Shown: positions 1-7,840 of the stretch, piece by piece
Layout: each line of letters opens with the position of its first letter
Position numbering within the stretch: position 1 is the first letter of the stretch
Assembly (NCBI GenBank): GCA_036398175.1
Contig: DASWHL010000037.1
Location: forward strand, 1-64,000
Length of the DNA: 64,000 nt
Direction of reading: 5' to 3'
From: JAOTWJ01 sp036398175
GTDB lineage: Bacteria > Gemmatimonadota > Gemmatimonadetes > Gemmatimonadales > GWC2-71-9
The notes under the pieces: model-generated
Told to the model about the DNA's origin: nothing
Database searches by the model: none
What the model saw: the letters and a program-made list of their open reading frames with translations, nothing else
Translations under genes and position numbers: made by a program

Positions 1-52
1 CGCCCGTCTTACGGGCAGATCGTGGCCGAGGGCCCGCTTCAGCGCGATCCAC

Positions 53-691
53 TCACGGCAGGGACCGCCCGAGGGCGGCATCGAGCGCGTCGCGCAACCG
101 CCGGGCGGCCCGTTCGACGTCGGTCGCCCCGAACACCGCGCCGATCACGGCCACGCCGCGCGCGCCGGCGGCGCACAGCTCCGCGATCCGCTCGATCGTG
201 ACACCACCGATGGCGACGCACGGCACCCCCGCCGGCGCCAACGTCGCGAGTCGTGCGAACCCGCCGACGCCGATGGGAGCGCCCGCGTCGGCCTTGCTGC
301 CCGTCGCGTCCACCGACCCGAGGCTCCAGTAGTCGGCCTCGAAGGGCCGCGCCCGGTCCGCTTCCCCCGGCGTCCCGACGGACACGCCGACGCGCAGTAC
401 GCGCGGCCAGCCGGCCCGCACCCGATCAGCCGGGAGATCGTCGGCACCCAGGTGCACGCCTGCGGCACCCGCCAGCCAGGCGACGTCGGCGCGATCGTTC
501 ACCCACACGGGGATCGTCAGGGCGCCCATCAGGCGCTCGGTCCACTCCAGGAACTCGGCGGCCCCGCTATTCTTCATGCGCACCTGCAGCATGGTCGCGC
601 CCCCGGCCTCGGCGGCCCGGGCCGCGTCCAGCGCGGCCGCGCCGACCGCGGCGGGATCGAGAATCGCGATCAGACGGACGTCAGGCTGCAT
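53..691 (-). CDS. thiE: Thiamine-phosphate synthase (ThiE)
   Basis: This 212-residue TIM-barrel protein should join the HMP-pyrophosphate and thiazole-phosphate moieties to give thiamine phosphate in the cytoplasm. Visible family marks are QVRMK (36-40, the pyrophosphate-binding strand), VNDRAD (64-69), GVHLG (78-82), ATGSK (129-133, replacing the usual TxTK) and the phosphate-binding IGG (161-163). Its length is normal. AGGAG lies about 7 nt before the ATG. It diverges from the RlmI-like gene. A second, TenI-like paralogue lies at 44.5 kb next to thiS and thiG, and this copy has the better ThiE motifs. The remaining bases 1-52 lie downstream of it, and no gene could be called there. Confidence 0.9.
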   Translation of the reverse strand: MQPDVRLIAILDPAAVGAAALDAARAAEAGGATMLQVRMKNSGAAEFLEWTERLMGALTIPVWVNDRADVAWLAGAAGVHLGADDLPADRVRAGWPRVLRVGVSVGTPGEADRARPFEADYWSLGSVDATGSKADAGAPIGVGGFARLATLAPAGVPCVAIGGVTIERIAELCAAGARGVAVIGAVFGATDVERAARRLRDALDAALGRSLP

Positions 692-768
692 GAGGTCGCT
701 CCTATGAGCCGAGCACCGGCGGCCGCGGCGGCCCCGCGGACACCGCCAAGCTACCCCGGGAGCCGGCC

Positions 769-1929
769 GTGAGCGGACCGGCCTCGGTCACGCGGCGCGG
801 GGCCAACCGCTGGCGTCGCGGGCACCCCTGGATCTACCGCAGCGACGTCGTCTCCGGCCCCGGGACGCCCGGCATCGTGTCCGTCACCGACCCGCGCGGC
901 GCGTTGCTTGGCCAGGCGCTGTGGAGCCCCGCCTCCGAGATCCGCCTCCGGCTGCTGTCGCGGGACGACACGCCGATTGACGCGGCGTGGTGGGCCGAGC
1001 GCGTCCGCCGCGCGCACGCCCGCCGCGCGGCCCTCGATCCGCCGGCCACGGCGTACCGCGTCGTCCACGCCGAGGGCGACGGCCTGCCGTCGCTGATCGT
1101 GGACCGGTACGGGGAGTACGTGGTGGCCCAGCTGCTCTCGGCGGGGCTCGAGTCGGTCCGGGACGACGTGCTCGCCGCCCTCGACGCCGTGCTGTCGCCG
1201 GCCGGCATCCTGCTCCGCAACGACGCCTCCGTGCGTCGCCATGAGGGACTCCCGCTCGGCATCGAGCCCGTCCGCGGCAGCGTCCCCGACGCGATCGAGG
1301 TCACCGAGGGCACGGTCCGCTACTGCGCGGCGCCGCACCACGGCCAGAAGACGGGCGCGTTTCTGGACCAGCGCGAGCACCACGCCCTGATGGGGCGCCT
1401 GGCGCGGGGCCGCGCGCTCGACCTCTTCTGCTATCACGGGCTGTTCGCGATCCACATGGCGGAGCGCGCGGACAGCGTGACGGGCGTGGACACGAGCGCG
1501 GACGCGCTGGCGATGGCGGCGGACCATCAGCGCCGCAACGGCCGGACGAACGTGCGGTGGATCGAGGCGAACGTCTTCGACCTGCTGCGGGACCTCGACA
1601 CCGCCGGGGAGCAGTTCGACACGATCGTCCTGGATCCCCCGGCGTTCGCCAAGGACCGCCAGGCGGTGGAGGCGGCGCTCCGGGGCTACAAGGAGATCAA
1701 CCGCCGGGCGCTTCGGCTCCTAAGGCCCGGCGGGCGATTGCTGACCGCGTCGTGCTCGTACCACGTCGGGCGCGCCGCGTTCCTCGCGATGGTGGCCGAC
1801 GCCGCCGCCGACGCGCGCCGGCCGGTCGTGCTCGAGCGCGTGCTCGGCCAGCCCGCAGACCATCCGGAGCTCATCACCATACCCGAGACCGGGTATCTCA
1901 AGGGCGCCCTGCTGCGGGCGCACGAGTAG
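769..1929 (+). CDS. rlmI: RlmI-like 23S rRNA m5C methyltransferase
   Basis: The 386-residue protein matches the RlmI family of SAM-dependent 23S rRNA cytosine-5 methyltransferases (position 1962 in E. coli). The N-terminal third (about 1-75) is PUA-like and starts with GANRWRRGHPWIY. The central GQKTGAFLDQR (192-202) is typical of the family. The Rossmann domain shows motif I ALDLFCYHGLFA (217-228), motif IV LDPPAFAK (288-295) and TASCSYHV (327-334) with the cysteine expected in m5C enzymes. It begins at GTG, 77 bp from divergent thiE. Other methyltransferases of this fold modify different positions, so the exact target is inferred. Confidence 0.88.
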   Translation: MSGPASVTRRGANRWRRGHPWIYRSDVVSGPGTPGIVSVTDPRGALLGQALWSPASEIRLRLLSRDDTPIDAAWWAERVRRAHARRAALDPPATAYRVVHAEGDGLPSLIVDRYGEYVVAQLLSAGLESVRDDVLAALDAVLSPAGILLRNDASVRRHEGLPLGIEPVRGSVPDAIEVTEGTVRYCAAPHHGQKTGAFLDQREHHALMGRLARGRALDLFCYHGLFAIHMAERADSVTGVDTSADALAMAADHQRRNGRTNVRWIEANVFDLLRDLDTAGEQFDTIVLDPPAFAKDRQAVEAALRGYKEINRRALRLLRPGGRLLTASCSYHVGRAAFLAMVADAAADARRPVVLERVLGQPADHPELITIPETGYLKGALLRAHE

Positions 1930-1944
1930 CGCGCGTCCGCTCCG

Positions 1945-2880
1945 TTGACACGCCGACGGGCGCTCGCGAGGTTGGAGGATGCCCTTCGCTGCAGCCGGCG
2001 AGCCGACGCGCCCGACGAGCGCAGCCCCGAGGTCCACGACGCCGCACCGGCGCGTGACCGTCGTTCCCACCCGCGCGTGCTGACGGATCCAATCCCGCAG
2101 CGCCAGCGGCGCCCGCCGCTGTCCCCCCGGCAGGAGTACGAGGAGTTCGTGCTCCAGCGCATCGAAGACTACAAGAACCAGCTCTCGCGCGAGGATCTGC
2201 TGACGCTCGCGGACGAGTCGGTCCAGGAGCTGGAAGCGGGGCCAGACGGCCAGCTCGTACTCACCGAGATCCTGGTGCTCGAGCACGTGGACCGCCTGAT
2301 CAAGAAACGGCTGCGGCTGCCGGGCTACCGCCGCTGGACGGGCCTGCACCAGCGCCTGCGCGCGGCCCAGCGCCAACCGACGCACTGGGGGCTGCCGGCC
2401 GATCTCCCGCTCGATCGGCTGGTCGGCTGCCTCGAGCCGGGCGACCTCACCGCCACGCTCGGCTCGGGGGCGGCCGGCGCGGCGTTCCTGATCGCCGCGC
2501 ACGATCTGCCGGTCACGGCGCTGGCGGAATCGGTGGAGGCGGCCGAGGCCATCGAGTCGCGGGCGGCCGACCAGGCCCTCACGCGGCACGTGCAGGTCTA
2601 CGCCGCGCAGCTCGGCTGGCTGCCGACCGACCTCACGCCCGCCGTGGTCGTGCTCGATCCCATGGTGTTCGCGCACCAGGACGCGTCCGCGCAGGTGCGG
2701 ACGATGACCTCGCTGCTGGGTGCCACGGTCCAGGGCGGCATCCATCTCGTGCTGCCGGTGGAGCAGCGCGGCGCGGTCCGGTCCCTGGCTCCCGAGGCGT
2801 TGCTCAACCACTACAGCGGTTGGCCGGTCAGCCGCGGCCCGCGCAGCGGCAGCCGCTGGTTCGTCGCGGTCAAACCCTGA
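1945..2880 (+). CDS. Conserved hypothetical, methyltransferase-like fold
   Basis: No named function is recognised. As drawn the product has 311 residues from a TTG. A GTG at 2077 is in frame and gives 267 residues, leaving out an Arg/Ala-rich stretch that looks non-coding, so the later start may be right. From about residue 60 there is a charged helical region (EYEEFVLQRIEDYKNQL). A C-terminal alpha/beta region with TATLGSGAAGAAF, an AESVEAAEAI strand-helix and AVVVLDPMVF resembles a Rossmann methyltransferase whose glycine motif has decayed. I infer a non-catalytic or highly divergent methyltransferase. It sits between the RlmI-like gene and formate dehydrogenase on the same strand. Confidence 0.6.
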   Translation: MTRRRALARLEDALRCSRRADAPDERSPEVHDAAPARDRRSHPRVLTDPIPQRQRRPPLSPRQEYEEFVLQRIEDYKNQLSREDLLTLADESVQELEAGPDGQLVLTEILVLEHVDRLIKKRLRLPGYRRWTGLHQRLRAAQRQPTHWGLPADLPLDRLVGCLEPGDLTATLGSGAAGAAFLIAAHDLPVTALAESVEAAEAIESRAADQALTRHVQVYAAQLGWLPTDLTPAVVVLDPMVFAHQDASAQVRTMTSLLGATVQGGIHLVLPVEQRGAVRSLAPEALLNHYSGWPVSRGPRSGSRWFVAVKP

Positions 2881-2926
2881 CGCCCCCCGGCGCGGCCCGG
2901 CATTGCGTGCCGCGACCGTCTCCGCC

Positions 2927-2932
2927 CATAAT
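2927..2932 (+). promoter_or_regulatory. -10 box of fdhA, leaderless type
   Basis: CATAAT ends 6 nt before the ATG at 2939 in otherwise GC-rich sequence, with no Shine-Dalgarno. Transcription would start at or next to the start codon. The arrangement recurs at eight other genes here. Confidence 0.5.
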
Positions 2933-2938
2933 CCTCAT

Positions 2939-5881
2939 ATGCCGACGCTGACGATTGACGGCCGGACGGTCACGGTTGCCGCCGGGACCACCATTCTCGA
3001 CGCCGCGCGGACGGCGGGCATCACGATCCCGACGCTCTGCTGGTACCCGCAGCTGCCCGTGGTGGGCAACTGCCGGCTCTGCGTCGTGTCCGTCGAGGGC
3101 CAGGAAAAGCTCCTGCCGGCATGCGCCACCGCAGCGGCCGAGCGCATGGCCGTGACCACGGAGTCGGCGGCGGCGGTGGCGGCGCGGCGGGGCGTGCTGG
3201 GCATGCTGCTCGAGCGCTATCCGGGCGAGCACCTCCGCGCGGGCGACGCCGCCCGCAACGAGTTCGAGGCGTACGCCGTCCGGTACGGCGTGCGGCCCCG
3301 GGCGGCGGCGGATCGCGTGCTGCCGCTGCGCACCGGCGACGAGCGTCCCGGCGACCCGATGATCGCGCACGACATGAGCCTGTGCATCCTGTGCACGCGC
3401 TGCGTCCGCGCGTGCGAGGACATCCAGGTGGTGGGCGTGCTGGACGTGGCCTACCGCGGCGAGCACGCGCAGATCATCGTGGGCGGCGACGGCAACCCGG
3501 ACAAGGCCGCGTGCACCTGGTGCGGCGAATGCGTCCGGGTCTGCCCCACCGGGGCCATCTTCGAGGTCATGCCGCGCGAGCGGTTCGGCACGGCCCGGGT
3601 CACGCCCGACCGGGTGGTCCGGTCGGTCTGCCCGTACTGCGGCGTCGGCTGCCAGGTGGATCTGCACGTCAAGGACAACGAGATCGCGCGGGTCACGTCG
3701 CCCACGTTCGACGAGGTGACGCCGAACAACGGCTCGACGTGCGTGAAGGGCCGGTTCGGCTACGATTTCACGCAGCACCGGGACCGACTCACCCGACCGC
3801 TGATTCGCCGCGGGTGGGAGCGACGCGACGGCCGGTGGGTGTGGACCGGGCCCGCCGGGGAAGGCCGCCGGGCCGGCCCCTGGCAGTCAATCACCGAGGA
3901 AGGCGGCAGCTCCAAGCCGGCGGCGCCGCCACGCGCGCAGGGCAAGCGCCTGCGCGATCTCCCCCTGCTCGAGCGGGCCACGCTCGACGTGCGCGACCGG
4001 GCGGCGACGCCCGAGTCCTGGTACGCCCCGTTCCGCGAGGCCACGTGGGACGAGGCGCTGGATCTCGCCGCGCACGAGCTGCGCCGCATTCACGGCACCT
4101 TCGGGGCCCCGGCCCTGGCCGTGTTCCAGAGCGCCAAGTGCTCGAACGAGGAGAACTACCTGCTCCAGCGCCTGTTCCGGGGCGCGTTCGGCACGAACAA
4201 CGTGGATCACTGCACCCGGCTCTGCCACTCGACCAGCGTGTCGGCCATGCAGGCCGCCCTGAACACCGCGGCCGCGTCCGGCTCGATGCGCGAGATCGAG
4301 GAGGCGTGCGACGTGATCTTCATTGCGGGCGCCAACACGTCGGAGACCCATCCGGTGTTCGGCGCGGCCATCAAGCGGGCGCACGCCCGGGGTGCCGGCC
4401 TCATCGTGGCCGATCCCCGGCGTACGGAGCTGGCGGCGCGAGCCGACATCCACCTCCAGATGCAGCCCGGCACGGACGTGGCGCTGTTCAACGCCATGCT
4501 GCACCACGTGCTCGCGGAGGGTCTCGAGGATCGGGCGTTCATTGCCGCGCGCACGCACGATTTCGACGCCGTCCGCGACGCCGTGCGCCCCTACACCCCC
4601 GAGCGCGCCACCGCCATCACCGGCGTCCCCGCCGACCTGATCCGGGCGGCCGCGGAGCGGTACGCGCGCGGCCCGAACACGTCCACGTTGTGGGCCATGG
4701 GGCTCACCCAGCATCTGACGGGCCACGACATGGTCACGGCCCTGCTCAATCTCATCCTCGCGACCGGGATGATCGGGCGGTGGGGTGCCGCCATGCTGCC
4801 GGTGCGCGGCCAGAACAACGTGCAGGGCGCGTCGGACATGGGCGCCATCCCGTTCGTCTATCCCGACTACCAGCCCGTGAGCGATCCGGCCATACGGGAG
4901 AAGTTCGCCCGGGCGTGGGGCGTCGAACCCGAGCGGCTGTCGCTCTCGCCGGGCCTCATGGTGACGGAGATGGCCCGCGACGGCTCCCCGGTCCGCGCCC
5001 TCTTCATCATGGGCGAGAATCCCATCATCTCCGACCCCGACATCGCGCACGCGGAGGCCTGGTTCCGCTCCGTCGAGTTCCTGGCGGTGCAGGACCTGTT
5101 CCTCACGGAGACCGCACGGTACGCGGACGTGGTGCTGCCCGGTGCCTCGTTTGCCGAGAAGACCGGCACGTTCGTGAACACCGAGCGCCGGATCCAGCTC
5201 AGCCAGCGGGCGATTGATCCGCCGGGCGAGGCCCGGACCGACTGGGAGATCCTCGTGGACCTCTCGAACCGCGTCGGACTCGCGACGCCGTTCCGGTCGC
5301 CCGAGGAGGTGATGGCAGAGATCAGCGCCCTCGCGCCCTCGTGGGCCGGCGTCACGTACCCGCGCCTCGGCGGCGGCGGCCTCCAGTATCCGGTGCCGCA
5401 CCGGGAGCACCCCGGCACCGCGTTCCTGTTCGACGACCGGTTCCCCACGGACGACGGCCGCGCCCGCTTCCACGCGGTCGAGTACGCCGATCCCGGGGAG
5501 CTGCCGGACGAGGAGTTCCCGTTCGTGATGGGGACGGGCCGGCAGTTGTACCACTGGCACACGGGGACCATGACCCGGCGCTCGCAGGGCCTCGACGCGC
5601 GGGAGCCGGTTCCCACCGTGGAAGTGCATCCCGAGGACGCCGCCGAGCTGGGGGTCGCGGACGGCGATCTGGTCCGCATCACGAGCCGGCGGAACACCGT
5701 GCTGATCGGGGTGCGCCTCTCGAACCGGGTGGCCCGGCGACAGGTCTTCGTCCCGTTCCACTTCCGGGAGGCGGCGGCCAACCTGCTCACGAGCCCCGTG
5801 CTCGAGCCCCACGCCAAGATGGCGGCGCTCAAGGTCTGCGCCGTCCGGCTCGAGCCCGCCGGCGTTCCCGCCGGCCGCTAG
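2939..5881 (+). CDS. fdhA: Formate dehydrogenase alpha subunit, Mo/W, cysteine type
   Basis: The 980-residue molybdopterin oxidoreductase should oxidise formate to CO2. Cluster ligands can be read in order: a 2Fe-2S domain with C34, C45, C48 and C62; two 4Fe-4S clusters (C149, C152, C155, C159 and C192, C195, C198, C202); and the catalytic-domain cluster (C231, C234, C238, C268). The active site reads CTRLCH (425-430), with C429 where E. coli FdhF has selenocysteine, followed by the expected histidine. Residues about 292-358 form a Gly/Pro/Arg-rich insertion between the first Mo-domain segment and the rest. The ATG at 2939 was chosen because the ferredoxin fold begins at once (MPTLTIDGRTV) and a -10 box sits just upstream. 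No beta or gamma subunit gene is adjacent, so the electron acceptor is unknown. Confidence 0.92.
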   Translation: MPTLTIDGRTVTVAAGTTILDAARTAGITIPTLCWYPQLPVVGNCRLCVVSVEGQEKLLPACATAAAERMAVTTESAAAVAARRGVLGMLLERYPGEHLRAGDAARNEFEAYAVRYGVRPRAAADRVLPLRTGDERPGDPMIAHDMSLCILCTRCVRACEDIQVVGVLDVAYRGEHAQIIVGGDGNPDKAACTWCGECVRVCPTGAIFEVMPRERFGTARVTPDRVVRSVCPYCGVGCQVDLHVKDNEIARVTSPTFDEVTPNNGSTCVKGRFGYDFTQHRDRLTRPLIRRGWERRDGRWVWTGPAGEGRRAGPWQSITEEGGSSKPAAPPRAQGKRLRDLPLLERATLDVRDRAATPESWYAPFREATWDEALDLAAHELRRIHGTFGAPALAVFQSAKCSNEENYLLQRLFRGAFGTNNVDHCTRLCHSTSVSAMQAALNTAAASGSMREIEEACDVIFIAGANTSETHPVFGAAIKRAHARGAGLIVADPRRTELAARADIHLQMQPGTDVALFNAMLHHVLAEGLEDRAFIAARTHDFDAVRDAVRPYTPERATAITGVPADLIRAAAERYARGPNTSTLWAMGLTQHLTGHDMVTALLNLILATGMIGRWGAAMLPVRGQNNVQGASDMGAIPFVYPDYQPVSDPAIREKFARAWGVEPERLSLSPGLMVTEMARDGSPVRALFIMGENPIISDPDIAHAEAWFRSVEFLAVQDLFLTETARYADVVLPGASFAEKTGTFVNTERRIQLSQRAIDPPGEARTDWEILVDLSNRVGLATPFRSPEEVMAEISALAPSWAGVTYPRLGGGGLQYPVPHREHPGTAFLFDDRFPTDDGRARFHAVEYADPGELPDEEFPFVMGTGRQLYHWHTGTMTRRSQGLDAREPVPTVEVHPEDAAELGVADGDLVRITSRRNTVLIGVRLSNRVARRQVFVPFHFREAAANLLTSPVLEPHAKMAALKVCAVRLEPAGVPAGR

Positions 5882-5886
5882 CGATC

Positions 5887-6678
5887 GTGGACCTCGGGAT
5901 CGCGGGACGCGGCGCGCTCGTCTGCGGCTCCACGCAGGGCATGGGCCGCGCCATTGCCGCGCGGCTCGCGGCCGAGGGCTGCCGCGTGGCCGTGAACGGG
6001 CGCGACCCGGCACGCACCGCCGCGGCCGCGGCCGACCTCGCGCGGGACACCGGCGCCATCGTGATTGCCGCGCCCGGCGACGTCGGCGACCCCGCCGCCG
6101 TGAGCGCGCTCGTAGCATACGCGACGCGGGAACTCGGCGCGGTGGACATCGTCGTCTGCAACTCCGGCGGGCCGCCGTCGGTGCTGTTCGCGGAGGCCTC
6201 TCCGGACCAGTGGCAGGCGGCGCTCGACACGACGCTGCTCGCGGCCATCCATGTGTGCCGCGCGACGGTCCCCGCCATGCGGGAACGGCGGTGGGGACGC
6301 GTGATCTGTCTGACCAGCGTGGCCGCCAAACAGGCGGTTCCCGGCCTCATCCTCTCGACGACGGCCCGGGCGGGCATTCTGGGCCTCAGCAAGACCCTGG
6401 CCGACGAGGTGGCGGCCGACGGCGTGACGGTGAACGTCGTCTGCCCGGGCTACATGCGCACCGAGCGCCTCGCCGAGCTGATGGCGGTCCGCGCGCGGCG
6501 GGCGGGACGGCCGGTGGAGGCCGTCACGGCGGACCTCGTGCAGGGCGTCCCGATCCGGCGGATCGGCGAGCCCGACGAGCTCGCGGCCGCCGTCGCGTTC
6601 CTCGCCTCCGAACCCGCGCGGTATATTACCGGCGCCGTACTCCAGGTCGACGGCGGCTCGACGCGCAGCATCTTCTGA
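5887..6678 (+). CDS. SDR-family oxidoreductase lacking the Tyr-Lys pair
   Basis: This is a 263-residue short-chain dehydrogenase/reductase of the 3-oxoacyl reductase-like type. The NAD(P) motif GSTQGMG (14-20) and the NSGG strand (92-95) are intact, and Ser144 is in place. The catalytic YxxxK is replaced by S157-T-T-A-R161 (in LILSTTARAGILGLSK). This substitution is known in a subgroup of SDR proteins, so the chemistry may differ or be lost. It starts at GTG six bases after fdhA, which suggests co-transcription. The substrate cannot be read from sequence. Confidence 0.85.
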   Translation: MDLGIAGRGALVCGSTQGMGRAIAARLAAEGCRVAVNGRDPARTAAAAADLARDTGAIVIAAPGDVGDPAAVSALVAYATRELGAVDIVVCNSGGPPSVLFAEASPDQWQAALDTTLLAAIHVCRATVPAMRERRWGRVICLTSVAAKQAVPGLILSTTARAGILGLSKTLADEVAADGVTVNVVCPGYMRTERLAELMAVRARRAGRPVEAVTADLVQGVPIRRIGEPDELAAAVAFLASEPARYITGAVLQVDGGSTRSIF

Positions 6679-6682
6679 CACT

Positions 6683-6709
6683 GGGCGGTTGGGTGGTTGG
6701 GCGGTTGAG
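6683..6709 (+). repeat. Octamer tandem repeat GGGYGGTT
   Basis: Three 8-bp units (GGGCGGTT, GGGTGGTT, GGGCGGTT) and a degenerate fourth (GAGCG...) begin 5 bp after the SDR stop. They place GGG at 6683, 6691 and 6699. The layout matches the longer array near 14.65 kb but the unit differs. The function is unknown. Confidence 0.75.
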
Positions 6710-6796
6710 CGATGGCGCGGCCGGGAGCCACGTAGACGTCGCGGGGGCGGCTGCCCACCGCCTGCGCCGCGCATCCGCACCATCCGCTGAGGACTC

Positions 6797-7834
6797 ATGC
6801 GCGCCATCCGAAAGCCTCGACCCGGCCCCGGCCTCGAAGTCTGCGACGTTCCCGAACCCACGGCCGGCCCCGGCGACGTCTTGATCCGCGTGCACCACGC
6901 GGGCGTCTGCGGAACCGACCTGCACATCGCGCAATGGGACGAGTGGGCCCAGGGCCGGATCCGCCCGCCCGTGGTGATCGGCCACGAGTTCGCGGGCGAG
7001 GTGATCGAGGTCGGCGCGGACGTGGGGGAGGAGTTCGCGGTCGGCCAGCTGGTCACGGCCGAAGGCCACATCGTGTGCGGCCACTGCCGCCAGTGCCGCA
7101 CCGGGAACGGCCACATCTGCCAGCGCACGTCCATCATCGGGGTGGATCGGGACGGCGCCTTTGCCGAGTACATCGCCATGCCCGCCACCAACGTGATGGC
7201 GCTGGGGGAGATCCCCACCACGATCGGGGCCATCATGGACCCGATGGGCAACGCCTTCCACACCGTGCTCACCGGAAGCGAGGTGCCGGGCAGCGTGGTG
7301 CTCGTGCTGGGCTGCGGGCCCATCGGGTGCTTTGCGGTGGGCATCGCCAAGGCGGCCGGCGCGGTGAAGGTGATCGCGACCGACGTGAACCGCACGCGGC
7401 TCGACCTGGCCGTCGCGATGGGCGCCGACGTGGTCGTGGACGTCCGGACCGACGACCCCGTGGCGCGGGTGCTGGCCGAGACGGGGGGCGAAGGCGCGGA
7501 CCTCGTCTGCGAGATGTCGGGACACCCCACGGCGCTGGCCCAGGCCTTCAAGGCCGCGCGCCTGGGCGGCCGGGTCAACCTGCTCGGCCTCCCGAAGGGC
7601 GAGGTGTCGCTGAACCTGTCGAACGACGTGATCTTCCGCGGCATCACGGTCTACGGCGTCATCGGTCGCCGGATGTACGAGACCTGGCACCAGATGCGCA
7701 CGTTCCTGGGCTCCGGCCATCTCGATCCCACGCCGGTGATCACCCACCGGTTCCCGCTCGAGGAGGTGAACGCCGCCCTGGAGGCGATCGCGTCGGGCGC
7801 CGCCGGCAAGGTCATCCTGGAAATCGGAGGCTGA
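6797..7834 (+). CDS. tdh: L-threonine 3-dehydrogenase
   Basis: The 345-residue zinc-dependent MDR alcohol dehydrogenase oxidises L-threonine to 2-amino-3-ketobutyrate with NAD+. The catalytic zinc ligand region reads GVCGTDLH (C38, T40, H43), followed by GHE (62-64). The structural zinc has four cysteines at C94, C97, C100 and C108. The Rossmann segment has GCGPIGCFAVGIAK. Length equals the E. coli enzyme. It is followed 6 bp later by kbl, which uses its unstable product, so the pair forms the classical threonine-to-glycine route. The 118 bp upstream hold the GGGYGGTT repeat. Confidence 0.95.
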   Translation: MRAIRKPRPGPGLEVCDVPEPTAGPGDVLIRVHHAGVCGTDLHIAQWDEWAQGRIRPPVVIGHEFAGEVIEVGADVGEEFAVGQLVTAEGHIVCGHCRQCRTGNGHICQRTSIIGVDRDGAFAEYIAMPATNVMALGEIPTTIGAIMDPMGNAFHTVLTGSEVPGSVVLVLGCGPIGCFAVGIAKAAGAVKVIATDVNRTRLDLAVAMGADVVVDVRTDDPVARVLAETGGEGADLVCEMSGHPTALAQAFKAARLGGRVNLLGLPKGEVSLNLSNDVIFRGITVYGVIGRRMYETWHQMRTFLGSGHLDPTPVITHRFPLEEVNAALEAIASGAAGKVILEIGG

Positions 7835-7840
7835 GCACCC

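Noticed and set aside
1..52. Start of a gene downstream of thiE on the minus strand
   Set aside because: Only 52 bp are visible. A GTG overlapping the thiE stop runs into TGA after five codons, and the other frames cannot be judged.
1945..1950. TTGACA as a -35 box
   Set aside because: No -10-like hexamer lies 16-18 bp downstream, and the bases also serve as the TTG start proposed for the next ORF.
4200..4260. Selenocysteine in the formate dehydrogenase
   Set aside because: The active-site codon is TGC, an ordinary cysteine, so no in-frame TGA needs recoding.
3887..6118. A 743-codon open frame on the minus strand opposite fdhA
   Set aside because: It is Arg/His/Gly/Asp-rich, has no motif and mirrors the strongly supported formate dehydrogenase. 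In very GC-rich DNA such antisense frames stay open by chance.
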